The notes below the pieces were generated by a model. It searched no databases. It was not told the DNA's origin and saw only the letters and a program-made list of their open reading frames with translations. Of a stretch of DNA of 19,662 nt, positions 14,198-19,662 are shown piece after piece; positions within the stretch are counted from its first letter, which is position 1, and every line of letters begins with the position of its first letter. The translations under genes and the position numbers were made by a program. The stretch comes from JAIEOG01 sp964519985 (GTDB lineage Bacteria; Bdellovibrionota; FAC87; UBA2466), in NCBI GenBank assembly GCA_964519985.1, contig CAZFMF010000056.1:1-19662 (forward strand). The letters run 5' to 3'.

Positions 14198-14711
14198 AGC
14201 CCTTATGGTCTGCAAAAGCGTAGCCGGGAAACTGCGCGTCGAAATCCCGCATCCAGCGATCGCGGTAGACTTTAGCGAGGATGGAAGCCGCACCAATGGA
14301 GGCCGATTCCCGGTCTCCACCCACAATCGCTTTTTGCGGTAACGCAATCTTCAGCGGGTGTTTGCCGTCAACCAAGACGAAATCGGGTTGGGTCGTAAGT
14401 CCATCCAACGCGCGCTTCATGGCGAGCTTCGCGGCGTGAAAGATATTGAGGGAATCGATTTCCTCGACGCTTGCCCAGGCAATGCTGTGGCAAAGGGCGC
14501 GTTCGCGAATCAAAACATCGAGGGTCTCGCGCTTTTTTGGAGTCAGTTTCTTGGAGTCGTCGATGCCTTCGGGAATGTCATCGAGCCGCAAGATGACCGC
14601 GGCCGCCACGACGGGGCCGGCTAGGCAGCCCATTCCCACTTCATCAATTCCGGCGATAAAACGATGGCCCAAATGAATGCACTGCTGCTCGAATTTGATT
14701 TTGCCGTACAA
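14112..14711 (-). CDS. rnhB: Ribonuclease HII
   Basis: 199 aa, typical length. It cleaves RNA of RNA-DNA hybrids and single ribonucleotides embedded in DNA. The four metal-binding acidic residues are present: Asp23 and Glu24 (AGIDEVGMG), Asp115 (VLVDGKH) and Asp133 (VGGDRESASIGAASILAKVY). The C-terminal HKGYGSVVHRQALQKLG and PIHRKTF segments are also typical. Residue 27 is Met, so the normally strict GRG substrate-recognition motif is GMG. The start is TTG 14711, with an in-frame TGA nine codons upstream; no close ribosome site is visible, and a strong hairpin stands between it and rplS. Its 3' end overlaps yraN. Confidence 0.92.
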   Translation of the reverse strand: MYGKIKFEQQCIHLGHRFIAGIDEVGMGCLAGPVVAAAVILRLDDIPEGIDDSKKLTPKKRETLDVLIRERALCHSIAWASVEEIDSLNIFHAAKLAMKRALDGLTTQPDFVLVDGKHPLKIALPQKAIVGGDRESASIGAASILAKVYRDRWMRDFDAQFPGYAFADHKGYGSVVHRQALQKLGRTPIHRKTFSWTPV

Positions 14712-14739
14712 AGTTGAAAAACTGGCAGCGAATTGTCAG

Positions 14740-14770
14740 CTCCTAAAAGGTACCTGCTACCTTTTAGGAG
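14740..14770. repeat. 13-bp perfect inverted repeat between rplS and rnhB
   Basis: CTCCTAAAAGGTA (14740-14752) and TACCTTTTAGGAG (14758-14770) are perfect complements around a 5-nt loop. On the leftward transcript the hairpin begins 7 nt after the rplS stop. A six-T run lies before it rather than after it, so it is not a normal intrinsic terminator in either direction. It could protect or define the 3' end of rplS mRNA, tune rnhB expression, or be a protein-binding site. Confidence 0.75.
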
Positions 14771-14777
14771 AAAAAAG

Positions 14778-15236
14778 TTATTTCTTGGCTTTGTCCTCTT
14801 CCGGAGCCGTGACTTCCGCGGCCGACGCCATCACTTCTTCAGCCGGTGGCAAGGTCGATTCGGTCGCCAGCGCTTCGCCGAAACGCTCCGCTTCTTTCAA
14901 GCGGGCTTTCTTGCCCGTCAGGCGGCGCAAGAAATACAAGCGCGACCGACGTACATCGCTCGAGCTTTCGACTTCAATCTTTTCGATGACCGGCGAGTGG
15001 ATCGGGAAAATACGTTCCACGCCCACGCCGGCGGAAATTTTTCGCACGGTGAAAGTGGAACCCGGGCCCATACCCGACTTGGGTTGCTTCACTACGACCA
15101 CGCCGCGGAAAACCTGAATGCGCTCTTTATCGCCTTCTTTGAGGCGAACCGATACGCTCACCTTGTCGCCCACTTGAAAGTTGGGGCGTTTCTTTTCTTG
15201 GCTCTTGTTGATTTGACCGATAATGGCGTCCTGCAC
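14778..15236 (-). CDS. rplS: 50S ribosomal protein bL19 with an acidic C-terminal extension
   Basis: 152 aa against about 115 for the usual protein. The bL19 core is clear: FQVGDKVSVSVRLKEGDKER (20-39), FRGVVV (43-48), TFTVRKISAGVGVERIFPIH (61-80), SPVIEKIEV (81-89) and SDVRRSRLYFLRRLTGKKAR (93-112). The protein sits at the 30S/50S interface. Residues about 119-152 are an added alanine- and glutamate-rich tail ending EEDKAKK, not part of the standard fold. The start is GTG 15236 with GGAG 6 nt upstream. It leads the rplS-rnhB-yraN group from its own promoter. trmD, its frequent upstream neighbour, is absent; purM diverges there instead. Confidence 0.95.
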   Translation of the reverse strand: MQDAIIGQINKSQEKKRPNFQVGDKVSVSVRLKEGDKERIQVFRGVVVVKQPKSGMGPGSTFTVRKISAGVGVERIFPIHSPVIEKIEVESSSDVRRSRLYFLRRLTGKKARLKEAERFGEALATESTLPPAEEVMASAAEVTAPEEDKAKK

Positions 15237-15257
15237 GAGGTTCTCCGTAAAGGACGC

Positions 15258-15286
15258 AATCTAGAAATCCAGGCTCGTGGCGTCAA
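15258..15286 (-). promoter_or_regulatory. Sigma70-type promoter of rplS
   Basis: On the minus strand TTGACG (15281-15286) and TAGATT (15258-15263) are spaced by 17 bp. Transcription would begin near 15251, just before the GGAG ribosome site of rplS. This is one of the better promoter matches in the window. Confidence 0.6.
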
Positions 15287-15346
15287 GGAAAAACGTCCAG
15301 GGCCTCTTGTCTAAAGGATTGAAATTCTTAATGGGTTCGCAGCGGC

Positions 15347-15376
15347 TTGGACTTTGAGGGACTCTCCAGCTATAAC
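15347..15376 (+). promoter_or_regulatory. Candidate promoter of purM
   Basis: TTGGAC (15347-15352) and TATAAC (15371-15376) are separated by 18 bp, predicting a transcript start near 15383. This argues against the in-frame TTG at 15347 as the translation start. A second weaker pair (TTGTCT near 15307, TAATGG, 16-bp spacer) lies upstream. Confidence 0.45.
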
Positions 15377-15396
15377 GGCGTCCTTAAGGAGACGCC
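15377..15396. promoter_or_regulatory. Inverted repeat around the purM ribosome-binding site
   Basis: GGCGTC (15377-15382) and GACGCC (15391-15396) form a 6-bp stem. Its 8-nt loop CTTAAGGA holds most of the AAGGAG ribosome site for the TTG start at 15398. Inside it, TCCTTAAGGA is itself a perfect palindrome. It would matter only for transcripts starting upstream of 15377. Confidence 0.35.
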
Positions 15397-15397
15397 T

Positions 15398-16435
15398 TTG
15401 CCCCCCATCACCTACCGCCAATCCGGAGTCGACCCAGAAAAGGCCGCCCGAATTCTCAAGGATTTTAGCCACTACCTGGGCAAACGGCCTAAGGATCCAA
15501 ACCTGCTCTCCGGCATCGGGCCTTTCGCTTCTTGTTACTCCCTCAAAAAAATCTTCGAAGACTATGAAGAGCCAGTGCTGGTCACCTGCTGCGACGGAGT
15601 GGGCACTAAAGCCAAATTGGCCCAGGAATGGAACCATCTCGAAGGCCTCGGCCAGGACCTCGTCGGGATGAATGTGAACGACCTGCTTTGCGCGGGCGCC
15701 AAGCCCGTTTTGTTTTTAGACTACTACGCCTGCGGGCATCTCGAAGACGTCCAGCTCACGACTCTCTTGCGCAGCATCCAGAGTGCTTGCGAAGCCTCCG
15801 GCTGTTCACTGGCGGGCGGTGAAACCGCGGAAATGCCGGGAATGTACCCGAACGGCGAATTTGACCTGGCCGGCTTCTCGGTAGGGGTGGGCGAACGCGA
15901 TGATCTGCTCGGCGCCCACCGCGTGCAAAACGGCGATGTCCTGGTGGCGCTGGCCTCTTCCGGCCTGCACTCCAACGGCTACTCGCTGGTGCGCAAGCTG
16001 GTCGAACGCACGGGCATCCAGCCCGAGGCGCCCGCCACGACCGGCGGCGGCACTTGGAAAAAAGTGCTCCTCGCGCCCACGACCTTGTACGTAGAGCTGC
16101 TCGCGCCTTGGATGGACAAGGTTCACGCACTGGCTCACCTTACCGGCGGCGGGCTGTTTGAAAATCTCCCGCGCGTCTTGCCCAACGGCAGCCGGGCCAA
16201 AGTGACCGAATGGGAGTTCCCGCCCCTCTTTGACTGGATCCGGAAAACGGCGGAGATATCGACGGAAGACATGCTGTCGACTTTCAATTGCGGCGTGGGA
16301 ATGCTCGCCGTCATCCCGGAAATGCGGGCGGAGGGTTTGATCGCCCACGCAAATTCCAACGGGGTGAAGGCGTGGCGCGCCGGCCGCATTGAATGCGGCG
16401 TCACGTCCGGCGACCCGGAAATCGTATGGGGCTAA
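15398..16435 (+). CDS. purM: Phosphoribosylformylglycinamidine cyclo-ligase (AIR synthetase)
   Basis: 345 aa, exactly the usual PurM length. It converts FGAM and ATP to aminoimidazole ribonucleotide in purine synthesis. The start is TTG 15398, fixed by AAGGAG (15386-15391) six bases upstream and by alignment with the family start (PPITYRQSGVDPEKA). Motifs: GIGPFASCYSL (39-49), DGVGTK (66-71), NVNDLL (92-97), FLDYYACG (106-113), GGETAEMPGMY (140-150), SSGLHSNGYSL (about 185-195) and LTGGGLFENLPRVLP. The first motif has GPFASC where many relatives have GGFGG. purN follows with a 10-bp overlap, so the two are translated together. Confidence 0.95.
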   Translation: MPPITYRQSGVDPEKAARILKDFSHYLGKRPKDPNLLSGIGPFASCYSLKKIFEDYEEPVLVTCCDGVGTKAKLAQEWNHLEGLGQDLVGMNVNDLLCAGAKPVLFLDYYACGHLEDVQLTTLLRSIQSACEASGCSLAGGETAEMPGMYPNGEFDLAGFSVGVGERDDLLGAHRVQNGDVLVALASSGLHSNGYSLVRKLVERTGIQPEAPATTGGGTWKKVLLAPTTLYVELLAPWMDKVHALAHLTGGGLFENLPRVLPNGSRAKVTEWEFPPLFDWIRKTAEISTEDMLSTFNCGVGMLAVIPEMRAEGLIAHANSNGVKAWRAGRIECGVTSGDPEIVWG

Positions 16436-17028
16436 ACGCCCCCGCCCGTCTGGTGTTTCTCGCCTCGGGGCGCGGTAGCTGTTTCGAAGCCCTGTGTCGG
16501 GCGATCCAGTCCGGCGAAATCCCAAACGCCCAAGCGGTGGCTTTGATCTGCAATCGTTCCCAAGCGCCCGTGATCAAAATCGCCGAGCGAGCCCACGTCC
16601 CGGTTCACCTCATCGATCACGATCGATTTCGTAATACCGACGGAAAGAGGGATCGCGCCGCTTTCGAGACGAAGCTGGAAAAAACCCTGACTGCACTGCA
16701 ACCCGATTGGATTCTTCTTGCCGGCTATATGCGCATCCTGGGGTCCGGGATCGTGCGACGGTGGGCCGGACGGATTGTGAATATCCACCCCTCGTTACTG
16801 CCGGAATTTCGCGGACTGCACGCCCAGCGGCAGGCCTTGGAGAACGGCGCCAAAGTGACGGGATGTACCGTGCATCTGGTGACGGAAGGGCTCGATGACG
16901 GTCCCATTGTCGAACAGTCACGGGTCGCGATCGAACCCGGCGATACCGTAGAGAGCCTAAGTGCACGCCTACTGCCCGTCGAACATGCGACCTATCTGCG
17001 GGCGATGAAAAAACTGTTAACCCAATAA
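16426..17028 (+). CDS. purN: Phosphoribosylglycinamide formyltransferase (GAR transformylase)
   Basis: 200 aa, typical for PurN. It transfers a formyl group from 10-formyltetrahydrofolate to GAR, two steps before PurM. The start is ATG 16426, inside the purM 3' end (10-bp overlap). Catalytic residues are visible: Asn119 and His121 (IVNIHPSLLPEFRG) and Asp157 (EGLDDGPIVEQ). The phosphate-binding loop is ASGRGSCFEAL (13-23), where the usual Asn after GS is Cys. GCTVHLV (146-152) is also conserved. It is cytoplasmic. Its 3' end overlaps a 58-aa convergent reading frame by 12 bp. Confidence 0.95.
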   Translation: MGLNAPARLVFLASGRGSCFEALCRAIQSGEIPNAQAVALICNRSQAPVIKIAERAHVPVHLIDHDRFRNTDGKRDRAAFETKLEKTLTALQPDWILLAGYMRILGSGIVRRWAGRIVNIHPSLLPEFRGLHAQRQALENGAKVTGCTVHLVTEGLDDGPIVEQSRVAIEPGDTVESLSARLLPVEHATYLRAMKKLLTQ

Positions 17029-17193
17029 GTAGAAAAACAACGAGCTGACCAAAAGGGCTTTGGCAAAAAGCATCCAGATGATCTGGCCCTTGGTATAAGT
17101 GGGAAAGCGGTTCCATAGGCCCAGACGAGAAATCGGGCCCAACGCGGAATTACCGCCGTGAACGAGAATCAGATTCGGTTTACGTGTCTCCAT
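17017..17193 (-). CDS. 58-aa single-span membrane microprotein (hypothetical)
   Basis: This short frame runs from ATG 17193 to TAA 17017-17019. It begins METRKPNLILVHGGNSALG and ends in a hydrophobic C-terminal stretch IIWMLFAKALLVSSLFFYLLG (residues about 38-58) that reads as one membrane helix. The N-terminal half is polar with basic residues and aromatics (GLWNRFPTYTKGQ), suggesting a cytoplasmic head and C-terminal anchor. AAGG sits 8 nt upstream of the ATG. It fills an otherwise empty stretch, and its stop overlaps the end of purN like the other convergent pairs here, which supports reality. No family is recognised. A purN-end artefact cannot be excluded. Confidence 0.6.
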   Translation of the reverse strand: METRKPNLILVHGGNSALGPISRLGLWNRFPTYTKGQIIWMLFAKALLVSSLFFYLLG

Positions 17194-17301
17194 GCGGCGC
17201 GCCTTATACCACGCCGCATCAACTAAAATCCAGAGTCCGCTAACTACCTGTTTTTATTTGCCTGGTCACGATGGCAAGGCCATATACCGGAAATAAGAGA
17301 G

Positions 17302-18450
17302 TTATTCTCTCCGCGTCCGTGCGCGATGACCCGACCACTGCGCCAAACGGAGAATCGCTCCGGGGCAGTGCTCCGCAACGATGGGTACCGTGAGAAACGC
17401 CGGAAGCTCCCGACCATAGAGGGAAAAAGATTGAAAAAGTTCCGCCAGCGCAACCTTCGGATCGTCGACATTCTCAAAATGCTTCTTTAGCAAGAGATTC
17501 AATGAGCGCCGGCAAAGATCCGCATACGGATGACGGCCGGTTTCCTTTTCCACGAGGGCAGTCAGTAGATGGCTCAAGGTCAACAGGTGGATATCTTCCG
17601 CCCGCCCCAAAAGCGCCAAGCCGTAGCCCGCCATCACTCTCTGCTCCAACCCCTGATCGATATCGGTGAGGAAGGTTGCAAAGAGGGACTCCACTTTAGA
17701 AAGTGCCGGAGTCGGTTCCAGCAACTCGGGAAGTGAAATTAAGAGCAGGGCTCCCAAACGCACCGCCCCTCCTCTTTCCGCGTCTCCACCTTTCGTTTCC
17801 GCCAAAATAGCCTCCAAAACACCTAAGTTTTCGAAGGATCGGGGGTCCCACCCGCCAAGGTTGGCGAGGGCAGGGAGATACCGTCGGTCTAACCTTGGGT
17901 TCGATTTCAGGTGCAATGCCATCGCCTGGAATTGAGCGAAATTCGCGCCATAGTAGACCCGATTCAGTCGGCGCGTATGGTTCACCAGTAGCGCACCGAG
18001 TTTGTCAAAAGCCCGGTGCGCCGTTTGCTGAAGTTCGGCGCAAACAACCGCGGGAAGGCGTTGTCGGTGGTGGGGTGATCCGGCTTCCCTTCGAAGCGCG
18101 TTGCGGTACCGGTCGATCCGTTCGAGCACCGACACCATCCCGGCCCATAGCAAGAGATTTCGCCGCGGCGATTCCTCCTGAGTTGTCGTCGCCGCTAGTG
18201 CCGAAAACATTTCGCCGATGAACCAGTGATTATCGAGAGGATCAAACTCCGGATGGCGAAAGTGTCCGTGGATAATGCGTTCGGTGTGACGGACGTCCAC
18301 GATCTCTAACGCCAGTTTCGCATCTTTGCGAAAGGCGTCCCCTTGAGCGAGGAAGACTTTGTAAAGTTCATCGTTCGGCGCCGCTAAAACCGGCGCCGGA
18401 ATCAACGACAAAAGCGAGAATAGACCGAGGGTCCGGAAACGTAAGCGCAC
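17302..18450 (-). CDS. Exported protein of an unidentified tandem family, copy A
   Basis: 382 aa. The start is GTG 18450 with GAGG 6 nt upstream. Residues 1-23 form a signal peptide (LFSLLSLIPAPVLA). The mature protein is mainly helical and has no membrane segment, so it is likely periplasmic. It is clearly paralogous to the next gene upstream. Both share DPLxxxxFxxxMFSALA (residues 70-86 here), SPRRNLLxWAGM (94-105), AGYGLAxL, YAxLCRRxL and GRELxxFLTVPxV followed by Cys. The two cysteines of LCRR and HCPG are conserved in copy B and could form a disulfide. The middle third is much less conserved. Function is unknown and no catalytic motif is obvious. A promoter-like pair with a palindrome in its spacer lies upstream. 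Confidence 0.8.
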   Translation of the reverse strand: MRLRFRTLGLFSLLSLIPAPVLAAPNDELYKVFLAQGDAFRKDAKLALEIVDVRHTERIIHGHFRHPEFDPLDNHWFIGEMFSALAATTTQEESPRRNLLLWAGMVSVLERIDRYRNALRREAGSPHHRQRLPAVVCAELQQTAHRAFDKLGALLVNHTRRLNRVYYGANFAQFQAMALHLKSNPRLDRRYLPALANLGGWDPRSFENLGVLEAILAETKGGDAERGGAVRLGALLLISLPELLEPTPALSKVESLFATFLTDIDQGLEQRVMAGYGLALLGRAEDIHLLTLSHLLTALVEKETGRHPYADLCRRSLNLLLKKHFENVDDPKVALAELFQSFSLYGRELPAFLTVPIVAEHCPGAILRLAQWSGHRARTRRE

Positions 18451-18473
18451 CTATCACCTCAAAGAAGTGACCG

Positions 18474-18502
18474 CTTCTAGCATGGCTCATTTTGAGCCAC
18501 AA
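18474..18502 (-). promoter_or_regulatory. Candidate promoter of copy A with an operator-like palindrome in the spacer
   Basis: On the minus strand TTGTGG (18497-18502) and TAGAAG (18474-18479) are spaced by 17 bp. The perfect palindrome GGCTCA-AAA-TGAGCC (18484-18498) fills the spacer, the classical place for a repressor site. Predicted transcription start is near 18467, with a leader of about 17 nt. Confidence 0.4.
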
Positions 18503-18506
18503 GCCA

Positions 18507-18662
18507 CTACGGGGGTGCGGGGTAATCCGCTAGCGCTTCAATGTTTTCCGGGCATACACTCCGCACCGCGGGAACCTCAAAAAAATGAGTAAGCGGGTAG
18601 AACCCCTCCCGGCGTAGCCCCCGGAATCTTTCACCAACGCGGGTCACCACTTCACGCGAGAA
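18507..18662 (-). pseudogene. Probable C-terminal remnant of a third copy of the tandem exported family
   Basis: Directly after the copy B stop, a frame open for about 51 codons (stop TAG 18507-18509) encodes REVVTRVGERFRGL, then RREGFYPLTHFFEVPAVRSV, then CPENIEALAD. It lines up with the C-termini of copies A and B: DPxVA, GRE, then FxVPxV, three residues, Cys, and Ile with Ala after it (A: FLTVPIVAEHCPGAILRLAQ). There is no ribosome site; only GTG codons (18647, 18650) could start it, and the rest of the gene is missing. I infer a decayed copy. A short independent gene is less likely. Confidence 0.55.
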
Positions 18663-18668
18663 CTACGA

Positions 18669-19662
18669 CTATTGACGATCGCCTGCCCCCGGATGGTCGT
18701 GCCCATGGGTTATGTTTTGAGCGGACCCGCTGCCGCCAGAACCTTCGGCGGCGTTGAGAATTCGCGTTAGGCAGAAATTTTGGACCTTGGGAACGGTCAA
18801 AAAATAACCGAGCTCCCGGCCGCGCTGATTCAGCAATCCCACCATCTGACCAAGGGCCACCGCCGGATCGGAAGCACTGAGCCAACGTGCGGATACCGCT
18901 TCATCCAGGGCCCGCCGGCAAAGGGTGGCGTAACCAGCATGGCCCCGCCCCTCAGCCAACATTTCTGTCAGCAGGGAATTGAGAGCCATCAAATCAAGAT
19001 CGCTGACTCTGGATAGCTGCGCGAGCCCGTAACCGGCGATCGCCCGCTCGCTCGCGTTAAAGCCGAAATCGTGAAGGCAGGAACTAAGCAGCGGTGCTGC
19101 CTCGGAACGTTGTCCTTCCGACAGTTGATCGCAATGGGGTACGAGCAGCAAAGTCGCTAAGTGTTTGAGTCCGGGATGACTCCCTTCCCCTTGCCTTTTG
19201 CCCTGCTCAAAAATGGCGTTCGCCATGGTTGTGAATCGAAATCGAAGGGGTCGGTCGGACTCTGCGAATGAAAAAGTTAGGATTTGGTATTCGTTCGCTG
19301 AAAGCTTCCAATCGCCCTTGGCAAACCGCTCCGCAAGGGTTTCGAAGACCGCCTTTTTTGCGGCGTAGTACGCGGGATTGAGTCGTCCGGTCTCAAAGAC
19401 CAAAAATTTAGATAGATCGAGAAGCGCAGCATCGACGGCGTCAGAAAGCTCCCGAATGCTTTGAGGGATCGGGTACGAAAGAGTGCGCGACGCCAGTCTT
19501 TGACGAAATTGATCGAGGCGGACGGACAATGAAGCCATGCCCGCCCAAATCAAAAGATTGCGCCGAGGGGAATTTTCCGCTTGGACCGCGTACGCCAGCG
19601 CCGAAAACATGTCGGCGACGAACCCTTCGTCATTCAGGGGATCCGCGGAAAAATCGGATGGG
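18669..19662 (-). CDS. Exported protein of the same tandem family, copy B (5' end beyond the right edge)
   Basis: The frame is open from TAG 18669-18671 to the right edge, giving at least 330 residues. Although an ATG exists at 19610, it aligns with residue 81 of copy A, and the upstream codons (PSDFSADPLNDEGFVAD) match copy A residues around 66-80. The true start and signal peptide therefore lie outside the window. Shared blocks with copy A: MFSALA, SPRRNLLIWAGM, AGYGLAQLSR, YATLCRRAL and GRELGYFLTVPKV followed by Cys. The C-terminus differs: a Gly/Ser-rich run (EGSGGSGSAQN), then HGHDHPGAGDRQ, a short histidine/aspartate tail that might bind metal. Function unknown. Confidence 0.8.
   Translation of the reverse strand, partial: PSDFSADPLNDEGFVADMFSALAYAVQAENSPRRNLLIWAGMASLSVRLDQFRQRLASRTLSYPIPQSIRELSDAVDAALLDLSKFLVFETGRLNPAYYAAKKAVFETLAERFAKGDWKLSANEYQILTFSFAESDRPLRFRFTTMANAIFEQGKRQGEGSHPGLKHLATLLLVPHCDQLSEGQRSEAAPLLSSCLHDFGFNASERAIAGYGLAQLSRVSDLDLMALNSLLTEMLAEGRGHAGYATLCRRALDEAVSARWLSASDPAVALGQMVGLLNQRGRELGYFLTVPKVQNFCLTRILNAAEGSGGSGSAQNITHGHDHPGAGDRQ

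Noticed and set aside
15347..15349. TTG at 15347 as the purM start
   Set aside because: It coincides with a -35-like element; TTG 15398 has AAGGAG at correct spacing and gives the family-standard N-terminus.
15806..16525. A 239-codon minus-strand frame across purM and purN
   Set aside because: It is antisense to two unambiguous purine genes and has no domain features.
18570..18620. A T7 run on the minus strand after copy B as an intrinsic terminator
   Set aside because: Only a 4-bp GGGT/ACCC stem precedes it, and nine bases separate stem and T-run; it also lies within the remnant frame.
19608..19610. ATG at 19610 as the true start of copy B
   Set aside because: Upstream codons to the edge match copy A in sequence, so the gene is truncated by the window.
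1..19662. CRISPR array, tRNA, rRNA, transposase, integrase or attachment site
   Set aside because: I saw no regularly spaced repeats, no cloverleaf-like sequence, no transposase or integrase motif and no flanking direct repeats on reading both strands.

Overview
The window is a gene-dense chromosomal segment (roughly 57% GC by eye) from a Gram-negative, diderm bacterium. TamA/TamB outer-membrane assembly genes, several Sec-exported proteins of unknown function, a hemerythrin, a membrane-anchored AraC regulator and the rplS-rnhB-yraN order fit a Bdellovibrionota-like or former deltaproteobacterial lineage. That placement is an inference; no rRNA gene is present. I see no tRNA, CRISPR array, insertion sequence, integrase or phage gene.

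Layout. Positions 1-253 hold the 3' end of a rightward gene. Positions 250-5368 are a leftward cluster: a hemerythrin-like protein, a 644-aa exported protein of unknown function, and an exported fusion of a YiiX-like permuted papain fold with a beta-propeller. Positions 5502-9481 are tamA and tamB, rightward and translationally coupled. Positions 9475-11062 hold a single-domain response regulator and a membrane AraC-type regulator, leftward. Thioredoxin (11193-11516) diverges from the AraC gene across what look like back-to-back promoters. Positions 11517-13363 are a leftward rsmI / exported small protein / HNH endonuclease run. A STAS-domain protein (13407-13796) diverges from rsmI. Positions 13793-15236 are the leftward rplS-rnhB-yraN cluster. 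purM-purN (15398-17028) are rightward and overlap. A 58-aa membrane microprotein runs against the end of purN. Positions 17302-19662 hold two tandem exported paralogs with what looks like the decayed tail of a third copy between them.

How the genes relate. TamA (outer-membrane Omp85 barrel) and TamB (inner-membrane-anchored, periplasm-spanning) would form one envelope machine. PurM and PurN are two steps of purine synthesis. rplS, rnhB and yraN form a translation and genome-maintenance cluster of a common type. Housekeeping genes alternate with exported proteins I cannot assign.

Three features stand out. All five convergent gene pairs overlap or abut at their stop codons. Six of nineteen complete genes appear to start at TTG or GTG. 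The tandem exported family at the right end (two genes plus a remnant) is the best candidate for something undescribed. I found no convincing new defence or mobile system.
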